DNA of 64,000 nucleotides from Azospirillum formosense (GCF_040500525.1 NZ_CP159405.1:248001-312000); one strand, 5' to 3'; positions 1 through 9,468 are shown, numbered from the stretch's first letter. Notes: generated by a model from the sequence alone, not told the origin. A program made the numbers and translations.

Positions 1-16
1 GGCTAGCCCGGCCGCC

Positions 17-880
17 TCACTCCGGAATCAGGCGGCGGTAAAGGTGCCATGTGGCGTGGCCGAGCACCGGCATGACGATCACCAGCCCGACGAAGGCGGG
101 CAGCGAGCCGAGCAGCAGCCCGCCCGCCACGATCAGGCCCCACAGCGCCATGGGTTCGGGATTCCTCAGCGTGGCGCGGACGGAGGTGCGGATGGCCGTC
201 GCCACGCCGACCCGGCGGTCCATGAGGAGCGGGAAGCTGACCACGCTGATCGCCAGCGCCAGGACGGCGAACAGGAAGCCGACCCCGACCCCCAGCACGA
301 TCATGCTCCAGCCGGCGCGGGTGGTGAACAGGGCGTGGGTGAAGGCGCTCCAGCCCTCCGGCGCCAGCGGGGCGAGGGTCGCCATGTAGATGAGCTGTGC
401 GGCCACCAGCCACAGCAGGAACACCGCCGTCAGGATCGCCCCCATCGCCAGGATCGCCCCGAAGGCCGGGGAGCGCGCCACCGCGAAGGCGTCCGCCCAG
501 GACACTCGGTCGCCCCGCTCGCGCCGGCGGCTCATCTCGTAGAGGCCGACCGCGGCGAAGGGGCCGATCAGCACGAAGCCGGAGGCCAGCGGGAACAGCA
601 GGTGCAGCGCGTTCCCGTCGAGCAGCAGTTCGGCCAGCAGCAGCCCGACCAGCGGGTAGATCAGCGCGATGAAGAGGACGTCGGTGCGGCAGGCCATGAA
701 GTCATGGAGCCCTTTCCTCAGCGCGTCGCGCAGGTCATCGCTGCGGATGCGCCGCACCGTGGGCTCCAGGGCCGTCCGTTCCCGCGCCGGCGGGGCGATG
801 GCGTGGCCCGCCTCGGCCAAGCCGTGGGACCAGGATTTGAAATGGGCCGCTCCCCATTCCGCAGGGTTTCGGATGGTCAT
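17..880 (-). CDS. DUF2189 integral membrane protein
   Basis: A 287-aa membrane protein. The first 65 residues are soluble and contain an RRIRSDDLRDALRKG stretch typical of DUF2189 proteins. About five hydrophobic segments follow, near residues 68-88, 93-115, 138-165, 188-219 and 244-280. DUF2189 proteins are inner-membrane proteins of unknown role, common in alphaproteobacteria and loosely likened to cytochrome oxidase subunits. The ATG at 880 is supported by GGGAGGA seven bases upstream. The C-terminus ends in YRRLIPE, close to the window edge. Nothing in the neighbourhood suggests a function. Confidence 0.85.
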   Translation of the reverse strand: MTIRNPAEWGAAHFKSWSHGLAEAGHAIAPPARERTALEPTVRRIRSDDLRDALRKGLHDFMACRTDVLFIALIYPLVGLLLAELLLDGNALHLLFPLASGFVLIGPFAAVGLYEMSRRRERGDRVSWADAFAVARSPAFGAILAMGAILTAVFLLWLVAAQLIYMATLAPLAPEGWSAFTHALFTTRAGWSMIVLGVGVGFLFAVLALAISVVSFPLLMDRRVGVATAIRTSVRATLRNPEPMALWGLIVAGGLLLGSLPAFVGLVIVMPVLGHATWHLYRRLIPE

Positions 881-1110
881 GTCCGTTCCTCCCGAACCGT
901 TCGTTCAGGGGGTGCGAGCCCGCCCGTGCCCGGTCGCGGCCTTCGCTGTCGCGGCCCGGCGGTCACAGGAGGTCCCGCGCCCCGCCATGCAGGGATGATA
1001 CGCCGACGAATGGTTGGGGGCACTGTTCATTGGGGGAGGGGAGGGAGCCGGGTTTTCCGGAGCCGGCGCCTGTCCTATTGTCCTTCGCCTCATGGGAAAC
1101 GACACCGGGG

Positions 1111-1410
1111 ATGGGAATGGCGGAAAAGGAAGACCGCAAGGCCGTGCTGGCCCGCATTCATGGCAAGGTGCAGGGCGTGTGGTACCGCGGCTGGACCGTG
1201 GACGCTGCGAACCGGCTGGGGCTGGCCGGCTGGGTGCGCAACCGCGGCGACGGCACGGTGGAGGCGCTGTTCGCCGGCCCGGCGGACGCCGTGGACCGGA
1301 TGCTGGAGGCCTGCCGCCGCGGCCCCTCCGCCGCCATTGTCAGCGACATCGCCGTGGAGCCGGTCCGCGACCCCGGCCCGGGCGTCTTCGAGCAGCGTCC
1401 GACGCAGTGA
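1111..1410 (+). CDS. acyP: acylphosphatase
   Basis: A 99-aa protein of normal length for acylphosphatase, which hydrolyses carboxyl-phosphate bonds such as those of acetyl phosphate or 1,3-bisphosphoglycerate in the cytoplasm. The signature GKVQGVWYRGW holds the phosphate-binding Arg26, and GWVRN holds catalytic Asn44. The open frame extends upstream to 1030, but the family begins at about the MGMAEKEDRKAV segment, so I start at 1111; the in-frame ATG at 1117 is an equal alternative. It stands alone between divergent and unrelated genes. Confidence 0.93.
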   Translation: MGMAEKEDRKAVLARIHGKVQGVWYRGWTVDAANRLGLAGWVRNRGDGTVEALFAGPADAVDRMLEACRRGPSAAIVSDIAVEPVRDPGPGVFEQRPTQ

Positions 1411-1500
1411 CGCGGGTGGGATGGCCGGGCGTGATGGTTAGCGTTCTGTTAGCCATGCGGGGGCTAGGCTGACCGGTGTGGATGAGGGGCGGATCGCCTT

Positions 1501-1587
1501 GCCCCCACCCCGGCCCTCCCCCGCTGCGCAGGGGAGGGAGGATGGTCCCCTCCCCTGCGAAGCGGGGGAGGGTTAGGGAGGGGGCAC
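1501..1587. repeat. REP-like palindromic repeat, family A copy 1
   Basis: A C-rich then G-rich block made of two back-to-back hairpins built from CCCTCCCCCGCT/GCGCAGGGGAGGG and CCCTCCCCTGCGAAGCGGGGGAGGG. A nearly identical copy lies in the opposite orientation at 38521-38610. It sits in the gap between acyP and the secreted protein gene. Repeats like this are common between genes in Azospirillum-type genomes; no coding content is visible. Confidence 0.75.
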
Positions 1588-1597
1588 TCGGGTCGGG

Positions 1598-2107
1598 ATG
1601 GGCGGCAAAAGGCCAAAATCAGCGCTCCGGCTCCTGCGCGGCACGCTTCTGTCGCTCGGCTTGCTGACGACCGGAGCCGCCTGGGCCAAGGGACCGCTCG
1701 ACCGGACGGAGCCGGGGCACATGCCGCCGGTGCCGCCCGGCGGCTACGACCTGCCGCTGGCGCCACCGGTGGTCCAGTACCCCTTGCCGCCGCAATGGGT
1801 GACGATCCGCTCCACCCAGGACTGGCGGCACGCCGGCACCTTCGAGAAGGAACTGAGCAAGTCCTGCGCCGCCCGCCAGTTCCGGGAGCAGATGCCCATG
1901 CGCTACCGCGCCATCTTCAAGGGCGAGGTCCTGGGGGTCGCCTTCGGCCATGGCCTGAACCTGCACGACCCGAAGAAGCAGGCGAACCGCAAGCTGATCT
2001 ATCTGTTCCGCAACGGCGACAGCACCGGCTGCACCATCGTGTCGATCACCAACGAGGATCTGCGCGTCCTCAACGACGGGCAGCCCGCCGGGGGACCGAA
2101 GCGGTAG
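1598..2107 (+). CDS. secreted protein of unknown function
   Basis: A 169-aa protein with a basic N-terminus (residues 1-14), a hydrophobic core (LLRGTLLSLGLLTTGAAWA) and a likely signal-peptidase site after AWA near residue 30. A proline-rich stretch follows (MPPVPPGGYDLPLAPPVVQYPLPP, described here in part only), then a mixed alpha/beta region with two cysteines that could form a disulfide. I do not recognise a named family. The stop lies only three bases from the convergent lipB stop, so the two genes are tail to tail. Confidence 0.7.
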   Translation: MGGKRPKSALRLLRGTLLSLGLLTTGAAWAKGPLDRTEPGHMPPVPPGGYDLPLAPPVVQYPLPPQWVTIRSTQDWRHAGTFEKELSKSCAARQFREQMPMRYRAIFKGEVLGVAFGHGLNLHDPKKQANRKLIYLFRNGDSTGCTIVSITNEDLRVLNDGQPAGGPKR

Positions 2108-2110
2108 CCG

Positions 2111-2851
2111 TCATTCCCCGTCCGGCCCGCCGCCGAAGACCTCCGCGAAGCTGGCGATCAGCGCGGCGTCCACATCCTCCATGGTGACGAGATGGCCGAG
2201 CGCCACGATGGAGGTCACCCCATGCTCGCTGATGCCGCAGGGGACGATGCCGGCGAAGTGGGACAGGTCCGGCTCGACGTTCAGCGCGACGCCGTGGAAG
2301 CTGACCCAGCGGCGCACCCGCACGCCGATCGCGGCGATCTTGTCCTCCTGGCCGGGGGTGCCGCCATAGGGTCCCTTGTCCACCCAGATGCCGACGCGGC
2401 CCTCCCGCCGTTCGCCGCGGATGTTGAAGGCGGCCAGCGTGCGGATCAGCCACTCCTCCAGATCCTGGACGAAAGCGCGGATGTCGGCGCCGCGGGTCTT
2501 GAGGTCCAGCATCACATAGGCCACGCGCTGGCCCGGCCCGTGGTAGGTGAATTGCCCGCCGCGCCCGGCCTGATAGACGGGGAAGCGGCCCGGCTCCAGC
2601 AGATCCTCCTCCCGCGCGCTGGTGCCGGCGGTGTAGAGGGGCGGATGCTCCAGCAGCCAGACCAGTTCCGGCGCGGTGCCGGCGCGGATGGCCTCGACGC
2701 GCGCCTCCATCTCGGCCAGCGCGTCGGGGTAGGGGACGGGCGTGTCGCTGATGCGCCATTCCACCGCCCTGGCCGGGGCGGGAGCGGCGGCGGGAACGGC
2801 ATCGCCGATGGCGTCGGGGGCGGGCGGAACGGGGGCGGTGAGGTCGGTCAT
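2111..2851 (-). CDS. lipB: octanoyltransferase LipB
   Basis: This 246-aa enzyme moves octanoate from acyl carrier protein to the lipoyl domains of 2-oxoacid dehydrogenases and the glycine cleavage H protein, the first step of lipoate synthesis. Family motifs present are GRGGQFTYHGPGQRVAY (residues 97-112), KIAAIGVRVRRWVSFHG with catalytic Lys171, and PCGISEHGVTS with nucleophile Cys205. The 34-residue Lys-Cys spacing equals that of the E. coli enzyme. The open frame reaches 3064 through the tRNA, so the ATG at 2851 is chosen because homology begins shortly after it. The first 30 residues are an Ala/Pro-rich extension. Confidence 0.95.
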   Translation of the reverse strand: MTDLTAPVPPAPDAIGDAVPAAAPAPARAVEWRISDTPVPYPDALAEMEARVEAIRAGTAPELVWLLEHPPLYTAGTSAREEDLLEPGRFPVYQAGRGGQFTYHGPGQRVAYVMLDLKTRGADIRAFVQDLEEWLIRTLAAFNIRGERREGRVGIWVDKGPYGGTPGQEDKIAAIGVRVRRWVSFHGVALNVEPDLSHFAGIVPCGISEHGVTSIVALGHLVTMEDVDAALIASFAEVFGGGPDGE

Positions 2852-2976
2852 GCCGACGTTATGAACTTTCTTTGCAGAAAACGCGAGACGCCGCTTGATC
2901 GGCTGTCGGGGATCTGCTATTCCCCCGCTCCACCCGATGACGGGAGCAACCCCATCGTCGGTTCTACCAGCCTTGT

Positions 2977-3063
2977 GCGGTCGTGGCGGAATTGGTAGAC
3001 GCGCAGCGTTGAGGTCGCTGTGGCAGAGATGCCGTGGAAGTTCGAGTCTTCTCGACCGCACCA
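2977..3063 (+). tRNA. tRNA-Leu (GAG)
   Basis: A complete cloverleaf can be drawn. The acceptor stem is GCGGTCG/CGACCGC, the D arm contains AATTGGTAGAC, and the anticodon stem CAGCG/CGCTG closes loop TTGAGGT with anticodon GAG at 3011-3013. A long variable arm, typical of class II leucine tRNAs, is followed by a T arm with GTTCGAGTC. The genome-encoded CCA is at 3061-3063. It reads CUC and CUU codons. It is transcribed away from lipB. Confidence 0.96.
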
Positions 3064-3096
3064 TCCCCCCTGAACCGGGGGATCAGGCAAACAAAC

Positions 3097-3138
3097 GAAA
3101 AGCCCGCCGGTCCATCGGACCACAGCGGGCTTTTTCGT
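3097..3138 (+). terminator. intrinsic terminator after tRNA-Leu
   Basis: The stem AGCCCGC (3101-3107) pairs with GCGGGCT (3125-3131), with an inner CGGTCC/GGACC pairing, and is followed by TTTTTCGTTTT. The upstream A-run also allows use from the opposite strand, where the STAS gene ends nearby. Confidence 0.85.
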
Positions 3139-3170
3139 TTTAGGGCCAAGGCAAGCAGCCCGGTCCCTCC

Positions 3171-3473
3171 TCAGCGGAACTCCACATACTGGTCGAGCGC
3201 CACGCGCCGCATCGTCTGCACGATGTAGGGTTGCGCGTTGTGCACCGTCACCAGCCCCTTCGCGTCGCGGCAGCGGTTGGCGAGGACGAACAGCATGCCG
3301 ATCGCCGCGGAGTCGAGGAAGGTCAGATAGCGCAGGTCCAGCCGCACGTCGGGCCGCGCGCCGATGTCCCAGTCCGCCAGCAGGTCGTGGAACTTGCGGC
3401 TGTCGTCGTAGGTGAAGCGCCCCGACAGCATGATCCCCTCCTGACCGTCGACGTCGGTGTAGGCGTACTCCAT
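3171..3473 (-). CDS. STAS-domain anti-sigma-factor-antagonist-like protein
   Basis: A 100-aa single STAS domain. The loop FLDSAAIGM contains Ser55, the position phosphorylated in SpoIIAA/RsbV-type antagonists, and the VRLDLRYLTFLDS strand-loop is typical. Such proteins bind or release an anti-sigma kinase and so relay stress or cell-surface signals. No kinase or phosphatase partner is in the window. The long open frame on this strand runs far upstream through mgtE and is spurious; the ATG at 3473 gives a full STAS domain. Confidence 0.85.
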   Translation of the reverse strand: MEYAYTDVDGQEGIMLSGRFTYDDSRKFHDLLADWDIGARPDVRLDLRYLTFLDSAAIGMLFVLANRCRDAKGLVTVHNAQPYIVQTMRRVALDQYVEFR

Positions 3474-3770
3474 CGTCACATCCGCTGGCCGGTGGTGTCG
3501 GTTCTTCTCGGGCTGCGCGAGGTCAAAAGCCCCGCGCGCATTATGGGTGCACGAATTGTGAAGCCCACGCAAGCAATTGCGCGAGCGGCCGGAGGTCCCG
3601 AGCCAGTCTGCCGGGCTGGACAAAAGGGCGGCACACCTATATTCGGTGGTCGCCCCGGCGGGAATCCGCGAGGGCTCCCCACCAACCCGCAAACGCCGGT
3701 GCGCCATGGTCGGCCGATCGCAGGACCATGCCGTCACGCCGCATTGCCATCGTGAAGGGAGGGTGCCGCC

Positions 3771-5210
3771 ATGCACACCGACCGCCAGGAACCGGATCGT
3801 ATCCAGGACGATGTGCCGCACCCGGCCGAACGCCCCGACCCGCCCCGCGAGGACGGCGAGGAGGAGCGCGCCTATGGTGTGGAGCCGGAATTCGTCGAGG
3901 AGGTCGTCGAACGGCTGCACGCCGGCCGGCGCGACGAGCTGCGGGCCGAGCTGGACAGGCTTCATCCCGCCGACATCGCCGATCTGATCGAGCAGCTCGG
4001 CCACGACGACCGCGAGGCGCTGATCGGCGTCCTGCGTCCCGACTTCGACGGCGAGGTGCTGAGCTACCTCAACCACGATCTGCGCGAAGAGATCGTCGAG
4101 CTGTTCGAGCCGAAGGAGCTGGCCGCCGCCGTCGCGGAACTGGACACCGACGACGCCGTCGACGTCATCGAGGACCTGGACGAGGAGACCCGGCGCGAGG
4201 TTCTGGAGAATCTGCCGGCCGCCGACCGCGCGCTGGTCCAGGAGAACCTGACCTACGACGAATACACCGCCGGCCGCCTGATGCAGCGCGATCTGGTGGC
4301 GGTGCCGCAGTTCTGGACGGTCGGAAAGACCATCGATTATGTCCGCGCCGCCAACGACGAGCTGCCGGAGGATTTCTACGACATCTTCGTCGTCGACCCG
4401 ATGCACCGGGTGGTCGGGGCGGTGCCGCTGTCGCGTCTGCTGCGCCAGAAGCGGTCGGTCCGCATCGCCGATCTGGTGACGGGGGAGGTGGACACCATTC
4501 CCGCCACCATGGACCAGGAGGAGGTGGCGAACCTGTTCCGCCAATACGCCCTGGTCTCCGCCCCGGTGGTGGATGCCGGCGGGCGGCTGATCGGCGTCAT
4601 CACCGTCGACGACGTGGTCCACATCATCGACGAGGAGGCCGAGGACGACATCGGCAAGCTGGGCGGCGTCGGCGATACCTCGATCTACCGCTCGGTGCTG
4701 GAAACCTCGCGCTCGCGCATTTCCTGGCTGGGGCTGAACCTGTTCACGGCCTTCGCGGCGGCGGGCGTCATCTCGCTGTTCGAGGCGACCATCGAGCAGA
4801 TCGTGGCGCTGGCCGTGCTGATGCCGATCACCGCCTCGATGGGCGGCAACGCCGGGACCCAGACGCTGACCGTGGCGGTGCGCGCCCTGGCGACGCGCGA
4901 GCTGTCGTCCTCCAACGCGCCCCGCGTGGTGGGGAAGGAGGTCCTGGTCGGGCTGCTCAACGGCGCCGTCTTCGCCACGCTGGTGGGGGCCATCGCCGCG
5001 ACCTGGTTCGAGCCGATGATCGGCCTCGTGATCGGCTGCGCCATGGTCATCAACCTGTTCGTCGCCGGGCTGTGCGGGGTGCTGATTCCCATCGGGCTGG
5101 ATCGGATGGGCGTCGATCCGGCGGTGGCCAGTTCGGTCTTCCTGACCACCATGACCGACGTCATCGGGTTTTTGTCCTTCCTGGGGCTGGCGTCGCTTTT
5201 GTTGCTGTGA
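3771..5210 (+). CDS. mgtE: magnesium transporter MgtE
   Basis: A 479-aa Mg2+ channel of the MgtE/SLC41 family. The order is an acidic N-terminal segment, the MgtE N domain (about residues 40-165), a CBS pair (about 165-300, with the TVDDVVHIIDEEAEDD end of the Mg2+-sensing region) and five membrane segments from about residue 320. The pore signature MGGNAGTQ is present. In the family, Mg2+ bound by the N and CBS domains closes the pore. The start follows a GGGAGGG ribosome site. The gap of about 300 bases upstream (3474-3770) shows no ORF or clear regulatory site to me. Confidence 0.95.
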   Translation: MHTDRQEPDRIQDDVPHPAERPDPPREDGEEERAYGVEPEFVEEVVERLHAGRRDELRAELDRLHPADIADLIEQLGHDDREALIGVLRPDFDGEVLSYLNHDLREEIVELFEPKELAAAVAELDTDDAVDVIEDLDEETRREVLENLPAADRALVQENLTYDEYTAGRLMQRDLVAVPQFWTVGKTIDYVRAANDELPEDFYDIFVVDPMHRVVGAVPLSRLLRQKRSVRIADLVTGEVDTIPATMDQEEVANLFRQYALVSAPVVDAGGRLIGVITVDDVVHIIDEEAEDDIGKLGGVGDTSIYRSVLETSRSRISWLGLNLFTAFAAAGVISLFEATIEQIVALAVLMPITASMGGNAGTQTLTVAVRALATRELSSSNAPRVVGKEVLVGLLNGAVFATLVGAIAATWFEPMIGLVIGCAMVINLFVAGLCGVLIPIGLDRMGVDPAVASSVFLTTMTDVIGFLSFLGLASLLLL

Positions 5211-5261
5211 CCAACGAAAAGGGGCTTGCCAAAGGCGGCTCTCTTCCGGATGATCCGGGCA

Positions 5262-5344
5262 TTGGCTGGGGTGCCGTGCGGGATGAGCCCGCGCGGCTGA
5301 GATCACACCCATCGAACCTGTCTGGATAATGCCAGCGAAGGGAG
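5262..5344 (+). promoter_or_regulatory. TPP riboswitch (THI element)
   Basis: The conserved THI-box elements occur in order: GGGGTGCC, a variable stem, GCTGAGATCACACCC, GAACCTG and TGGATAATGCCAGCGAAGGGA. The final AAGGGAG (5338-5344) also serves as the ribosome-binding site seven bases before the thiO start. This arrangement suits translational shut-off by Shine-Dalgarno sequestration when thiamine pyrophosphate binds. Confidence 0.95.
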
Positions 5345-5351
5345 CCGCCGC

Positions 5352-6536
5352 ATGGTATCCGCGCCCTCATTTCATTCCCATTCCGCACGTTCCGATTGTG
5401 CCAAGCCCACCGTCGCCGTCATCGGCGCCGGGGTGATCGGCCTGTCCATCGCCTGGAAGCTGGCCGTCGCCGGTTGCCGGGTCGAGGTCTTCGACCGCGG
5501 CGCGGCCGGCCGGGGCGCCAGCCACGCCGCGGGCGGCATGCTCGCCGCCTGCGTGGAGACCGAGCCCGGCGAAGAGAGCCTTCTGCCGCTGACCCGCGCC
5601 TCGCAGGATCTGTGGCCCGCCTTCGCGGCGGAGCTGGAGGCCGCCTCCGGCATGGCGGCGGACCTGCGCACCGAAGGCACCATGGTCATCGCGCTGAACG
5701 CCGACGACGCGGCGAAGGTGCGCTTCCTGCATGATTTCCAGACCAAGCTCGGCTTGCCCGTGGAATGGCTGAGCGGAGCGGAGGTGCGGCGGCGCGAGCC
5801 CTATCTCCAGCCCGGCGTGGCCGGGGCGCTGTTCTGCGCCGGCGATCATCAGGTGGACAACCGCAAGGTCGCCGCCGCCCTGCACGCCGCCGCCCTGCGG
5901 GCCGGCGCCGTGGTGCACGAGCACGCCGAGGTCAGCCGCATCGAGATCCGCGGCGGCCGCGCCGTCGGCGTCCAGGTCGGGGACCGGCTTTTCGAAGCCG
6001 ACCGGGTGGTGCTTGCGGCCGGGGCGTGGTCGGGCTGGATCGACGGAATGCCCCCGGCGGTTCGTCCGCCGGTGCGCCCGGTGAAGGGGCAGATGCTCTG
6101 CCTGCGCATGGACGCCCGGCTGCCGCTGCTGCGTCATGTGGTGTGGACGCCGGGCACCTACCTGATCCCGCGGCTGGATGGGCGGCTGCTGGTCGGTGCC
6201 ACGACGGAGGAACGCGGCTTCGACGACCGGCTGACCGCCGGGGGCCAGTTTGCCCTGCTGGAGGGGGCGTGGCGCGCCCTGCCGGGCATCGCCGAACTGC
6301 CCATCGAGGAAAGCTGGGCCGGCTTCCGCCCCGGCACCCGCGACGACGCCCCGATCCTCGGCCTCTCGGAGGTGGAGGGGCTGGTCTACGCCACCGGTCA
6401 CCACCGCAACGGCATCCTGCTGACCCCGGTCACCGCGGAGTCGATCGCGCGGCTGATCCTGACCGGGGAGGCCGATCCGGTGATCCGCCCCTTCGCGCTC
6501 GACCGCTTCGCCCAGCCCAAGGGAGCCGCGGCATGA
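5352..6536 (+). CDS. thiO: glycine oxidase ThiO
   Basis: A 394-aa FAD-dependent amine oxidase that converts glycine to dehydroglycine for thiazole formation in thiamine synthesis. The dinucleotide-binding motif VAVIGAGVIGLSIAWKLA lies at residues 21-38, and the C-terminal GLVYATGHHRNGILLTPVTA is the usual FAD-contacting end. It is first in a thiO-thiS-thiG cluster and lies directly behind the TPP riboswitch. The stop overlaps the thiS start as ATGA, implying translational coupling. About 20 residues precede the homologous part. Confidence 0.95.
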   Translation: MVSAPSFHSHSARSDCAKPTVAVIGAGVIGLSIAWKLAVAGCRVEVFDRGAAGRGASHAAGGMLAACVETEPGEESLLPLTRASQDLWPAFAAELEAASGMAADLRTEGTMVIALNADDAAKVRFLHDFQTKLGLPVEWLSGAEVRRREPYLQPGVAGALFCAGDHQVDNRKVAAALHAAALRAGAVVHEHAEVSRIEIRGGRAVGVQVGDRLFEADRVVLAAGAWSGWIDGMPPAVRPPVRPVKGQMLCLRMDARLPLLRHVVWTPGTYLIPRLDGRLLVGATTEERGFDDRLTAGGQFALLEGAWRALPGIAELPIEESWAGFRPGTRDDAPILGLSEVEGLVYATGHHRNGILLTPVTAESIARLILTGEADPVIRPFALDRFAQPKGAAA

Positions 6537-6742
6537 GCGCGCGCATCCGCGTGAACGGGCGGGAGGAGGACCTCGCCGCCCCCACCGTCGCCGCCCTGCT
6601 GGCCGCGCGGGGAATCGCCGCGGGCACGCGCGGGGTCGCCGTCGCCCTGAACGGCGCTGTCCTGCCGTCCCGCCGCTGGGAGGAGACTCCCCTGTCCGCG
6701 GGCGACGCCCTGGAGATCATCCGTCCCGTCCAAGGCGGCTGA
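6533..6742 (+). CDS. thiS: sulfur carrier protein ThiS
   Basis: A 69-aa ubiquitin-fold protein ending in the required Gly-Gly (PVQGG). The C-terminal glycine is adenylated and thiocarboxylated and then donates sulfur to ThiG. The internal pattern VALNGAVLPSRRWEETPLSAGDALEIIRPV is standard for ThiS. Its ATG overlaps the thiO stop, so it is read from the same riboswitch-controlled message. Confidence 0.95.
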   Translation: MSARIRVNGREEDLAAPTVAALLAARGIAAGTRGVAVALNGAVLPSRRWEETPLSAGDALEIIRPVQGG

Positions 6743-6790
6743 CCTTCTCGCCCGCTGCGCCTCTTGATCGTTATTCCCACAGGCGGCGCC

Positions 6791-6936
6791 CAATCCCTCT
6801 CCCGTCCCGGGAGAGGGTGCCCGCGCAGCGGGCGGGTGAGGGTCGTGCAAGGATCAAGGCGCTGATACTCGGCGGTACCCTCACCCTTCCCACGCTTCGC
6901 GTGGGTCCCTTCCCTCTCCCGGGGCGGGAGAGGGCA
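6791..6936. repeat. REP-like palindromic repeats, family B, between thiS and thiG
   Basis: Several short palindromes: CCCTCTCCC...GGGAGAGGG, CCCGCGCAGCGGG, and later CCCACGCTTCGCGTGGG and CCCTCTCCCGGGGCGGGAGAGGG. They fill the gap between thiS and thiG. A related block lies at 42090-42212. The repeat may stabilise or attenuate the message between the two genes. No ORF is supported here. Confidence 0.7.
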
Positions 6937-6959
6937 TATCAATCATCAAGGAAACACCC

Positions 6960-7730
<771 letters not shown>

Positions 7731-7780
7731 GGCTGGCGCAGGGTAGGAGCCGCCCGAACACAATCAGAGAGACCCGAGAC

Positions 7781-8224
7781 GTGCCCAAGACCTTCGAACC
7801 GCGCGATCCGGACTGGGAGGCGCGCTGCCGCGCCGGCTTCGAGCGCCAGCCGATCTGCAAGACGCTGGGGATCGAGCTGACGCGGCTGGAGCCCGGCTTC
7901 TGCGAGATGCGCCTGCCGTTCCGCGCCGACCTGACGCAGCAGCACGGCTTCTTCCACGCGGGCATGGTCAGCACGCTGGCCGACAACGCCGGTGGCTACG
8001 CCGGCTACACGCTGATGCCGGCGGGCAGCGAGGTCCTGGCGGTGGAGTTCAAGGTCAATCTGATGTCGCCGGCCAAGGGCGAGGTGATGATCGCCCGCGC
8101 CCGCGTGTTGAAGCCGGGCCGCACCCTGACCGTCACCAGCGTCGAGATCTCGATGCTCGACGGCGGGGTGGAGAAGGACTGCGCCATCATGCAGCAAACC
8201 CTGTTCTGCCAAGGCCCCGCCTGA
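7781..8224 (+). CDS. PaaI-family hotdog thioesterase
   Basis: A 147-aa hotdog-fold protein. The motif HGFFHAGMVSTLADNAGGYAG (about residues 49-69) is the PaaI-type helix with the catalytic HGG-like region and Asp. VEFKVNLMSPAKGE is the next conserved strand. Members hydrolyse acyl-CoA thioesters, often aryl or hydroxyaryl ones; the substrate here is unknown. The start is GTG. It lies 50 bases after thiG in the same direction and may be read through from it, with no obvious pathway link. Confidence 0.85.
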   Translation: MPKTFEPRDPDWEARCRAGFERQPICKTLGIELTRLEPGFCEMRLPFRADLTQQHGFFHAGMVSTLADNAGGYAGYTLMPAGSEVLAVEFKVNLMSPAKGEVMIARARVLKPGRTLTVTSVEISMLDGGVEKDCAIMQQTLFCQGPA

Positions 8225-8262
8225 CCCGTCCCACCCCCTTTCATCCGCTCCAGGAGGTTCGC

Positions 8263-8736
8263 ATGCCGCTGTCGCGTCTTTTCGGTGCCGCGTTGATCGC
8301 GGGCGCCGCCACCGTCGCCCTGGCCCAGCCGGCCTTCGCCCAGAAGAAGGAGCCGCCGGCCTGCGGCGCCGTGTCCTTCCGCCCCATCGCCCCCGGTGCG
8401 CCGGATGGCGAAACCGACGCCGGCCTCTACAAGTCCCGATTCGGCAAGATCGAGGTGAAGGCCGAGGTCAAGGGCGGGCAGGCCACCAACTACTACATGG
8501 TGCTGAACGGCAAGCGCATCGACGCGACCGCCAACCCGCCCAAGGCCGCCGATTCCTGCCTGACGTCCAAGAGCGTCAAGCTCCCCTACCAGAAGCAGGC
8601 GGCGGGCGCCTGCACCGGCAACCGCTTCCGCGTGGTGATCGACCGCTCCGGCAAGCAGCCGGTGGCCCTGTTCTTCGGCCTGCACGGCGACGACTGGGCC
8701 TATTGCAGCGGCACGACGCTGGAAAAGGGCGCCTGA
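8263..8736 (+). CDS. secreted protein of unknown function
   Basis: A 157-aa protein with a clear signal peptide (PLSRLFGAALIAGAATVALA, cut near AFA-QKK at residues 24-26). The mature part has four or five cysteines (ACGAV, DSCLTSK, GACTGN, YCSGT) that probably form disulfides in the periplasm. I do not recognise a named family. The ribosome site CAGGAGG lies upstream. It is followed 33 bases later by the NnrU-like gene and may be cotranscribed with it. Confidence 0.75.
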   Translation: MPLSRLFGAALIAGAATVALAQPAFAQKKEPPACGAVSFRPIAPGAPDGETDAGLYKSRFGKIEVKAEVKGGQATNYYMVLNGKRIDATANPPKAADSCLTSKSVKLPYQKQAAGACTGNRFRVVIDRSGKQPVALFFGLHGDDWAYCSGTTLEKGA

Positions 8737-8769
8737 CGAGACCTGTAGGACGCGACCGGGAGACCGCGC

Positions 8770-9468
8770 ATGACCGGCACCATCGCCCATCTGTCCGCCG
8801 CGGGGCTGTTCCTGCTGCTGACGCATTTCGGCATTTCCAGCACGCCGCTGCGCGCGGCGCTGGTCGGACGGCTGGGCGAGAAGCCCTATCTCGGCCTCTA
8901 TTCGCTGATCTCGGCGCTGGCCTTCTGGTGGCTGGTGGCGGCCTACAACGCGGCGCCCACCGTGCCCGTGTGGCCGCCCGCCGGCGGGCTGGCCTGGGTG
9001 CCGGTCCTGCTGGTGCCGGTCGCCCTGGTCCTGCTCGTCGCCGGGCTCACCACCCCGAACCCGACCTCGGTCGGACAGGAGAAGCTGCTGACCGGAGACC
9101 GGGAGCCGGTCCGCGGCATCCTGCGGGTGACGCGGAACCCGTTCCTCTGGGGCGTCGGGCTGTGGGCGGTCGCCCACATGGTGCCGAACGGCGATCTCGC
9201 CTCGCTGATCCTGTTCGGCACGCTCGCCCTGCTGGCGCTGGGCGGCAGCGTCCTGATCGACGCGAAGCTGGCGCGGCGGCTGGGGGCGGAGTGGGACCGC
9301 TACGCCGCCCGCACCTCCAACCTGCCCTTCGCGGCGATCCTGGCCGGGCGCCAGAGCCTCGTCTGGCGGGAGATCGGCTGGTGGCGCCCGGCGGTGGCTC
9401 TGCTGCTTTACGGCGGGCTGCTGCACCTGCACCGGATGCTGTTCGGCGTGTCGCCGCTGCCCTGGTGA
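8770..9468 (+). CDS. NnrU family membrane protein
   Basis: A 232-aa protein with about six membrane segments and the NnrU pattern: THFGISSTPLRAALV, LGEKPYLGLYSLIS, a short VTRNPFLWGVGLWAVAHM segment and WDRYAARTSNLPF. NnrU proteins were named from a nitric-oxide-reductase gene cluster. They share the isoprenylcysteine-methyltransferase-like membrane fold, but their activity is not established. No denitrification gene is next to it here. Confidence 0.88.
   Translation: MTGTIAHLSAAGLFLLLTHFGISSTPLRAALVGRLGEKPYLGLYSLISALAFWWLVAAYNAAPTVPVWPPAGGLAWVPVLLVPVALVLLVAGLTTPNPTSVGQEKLLTGDREPVRGILRVTRNPFLWGVGLWAVAHMVPNGDLASLILFGTLALLALGGSVLIDAKLARRLGAEWDRYAARTSNLPFAAILAGRQSLVWREIGWWRPAVALLLYGGLLHLHRMLFGVSPLPW

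Noticed and set aside
3474..5312. Upstream extension of the STAS frame to 713 aa
   Set aside because: The extra part is antisense to mgtE and has no homology; the 100-aa STAS domain is complete alone.
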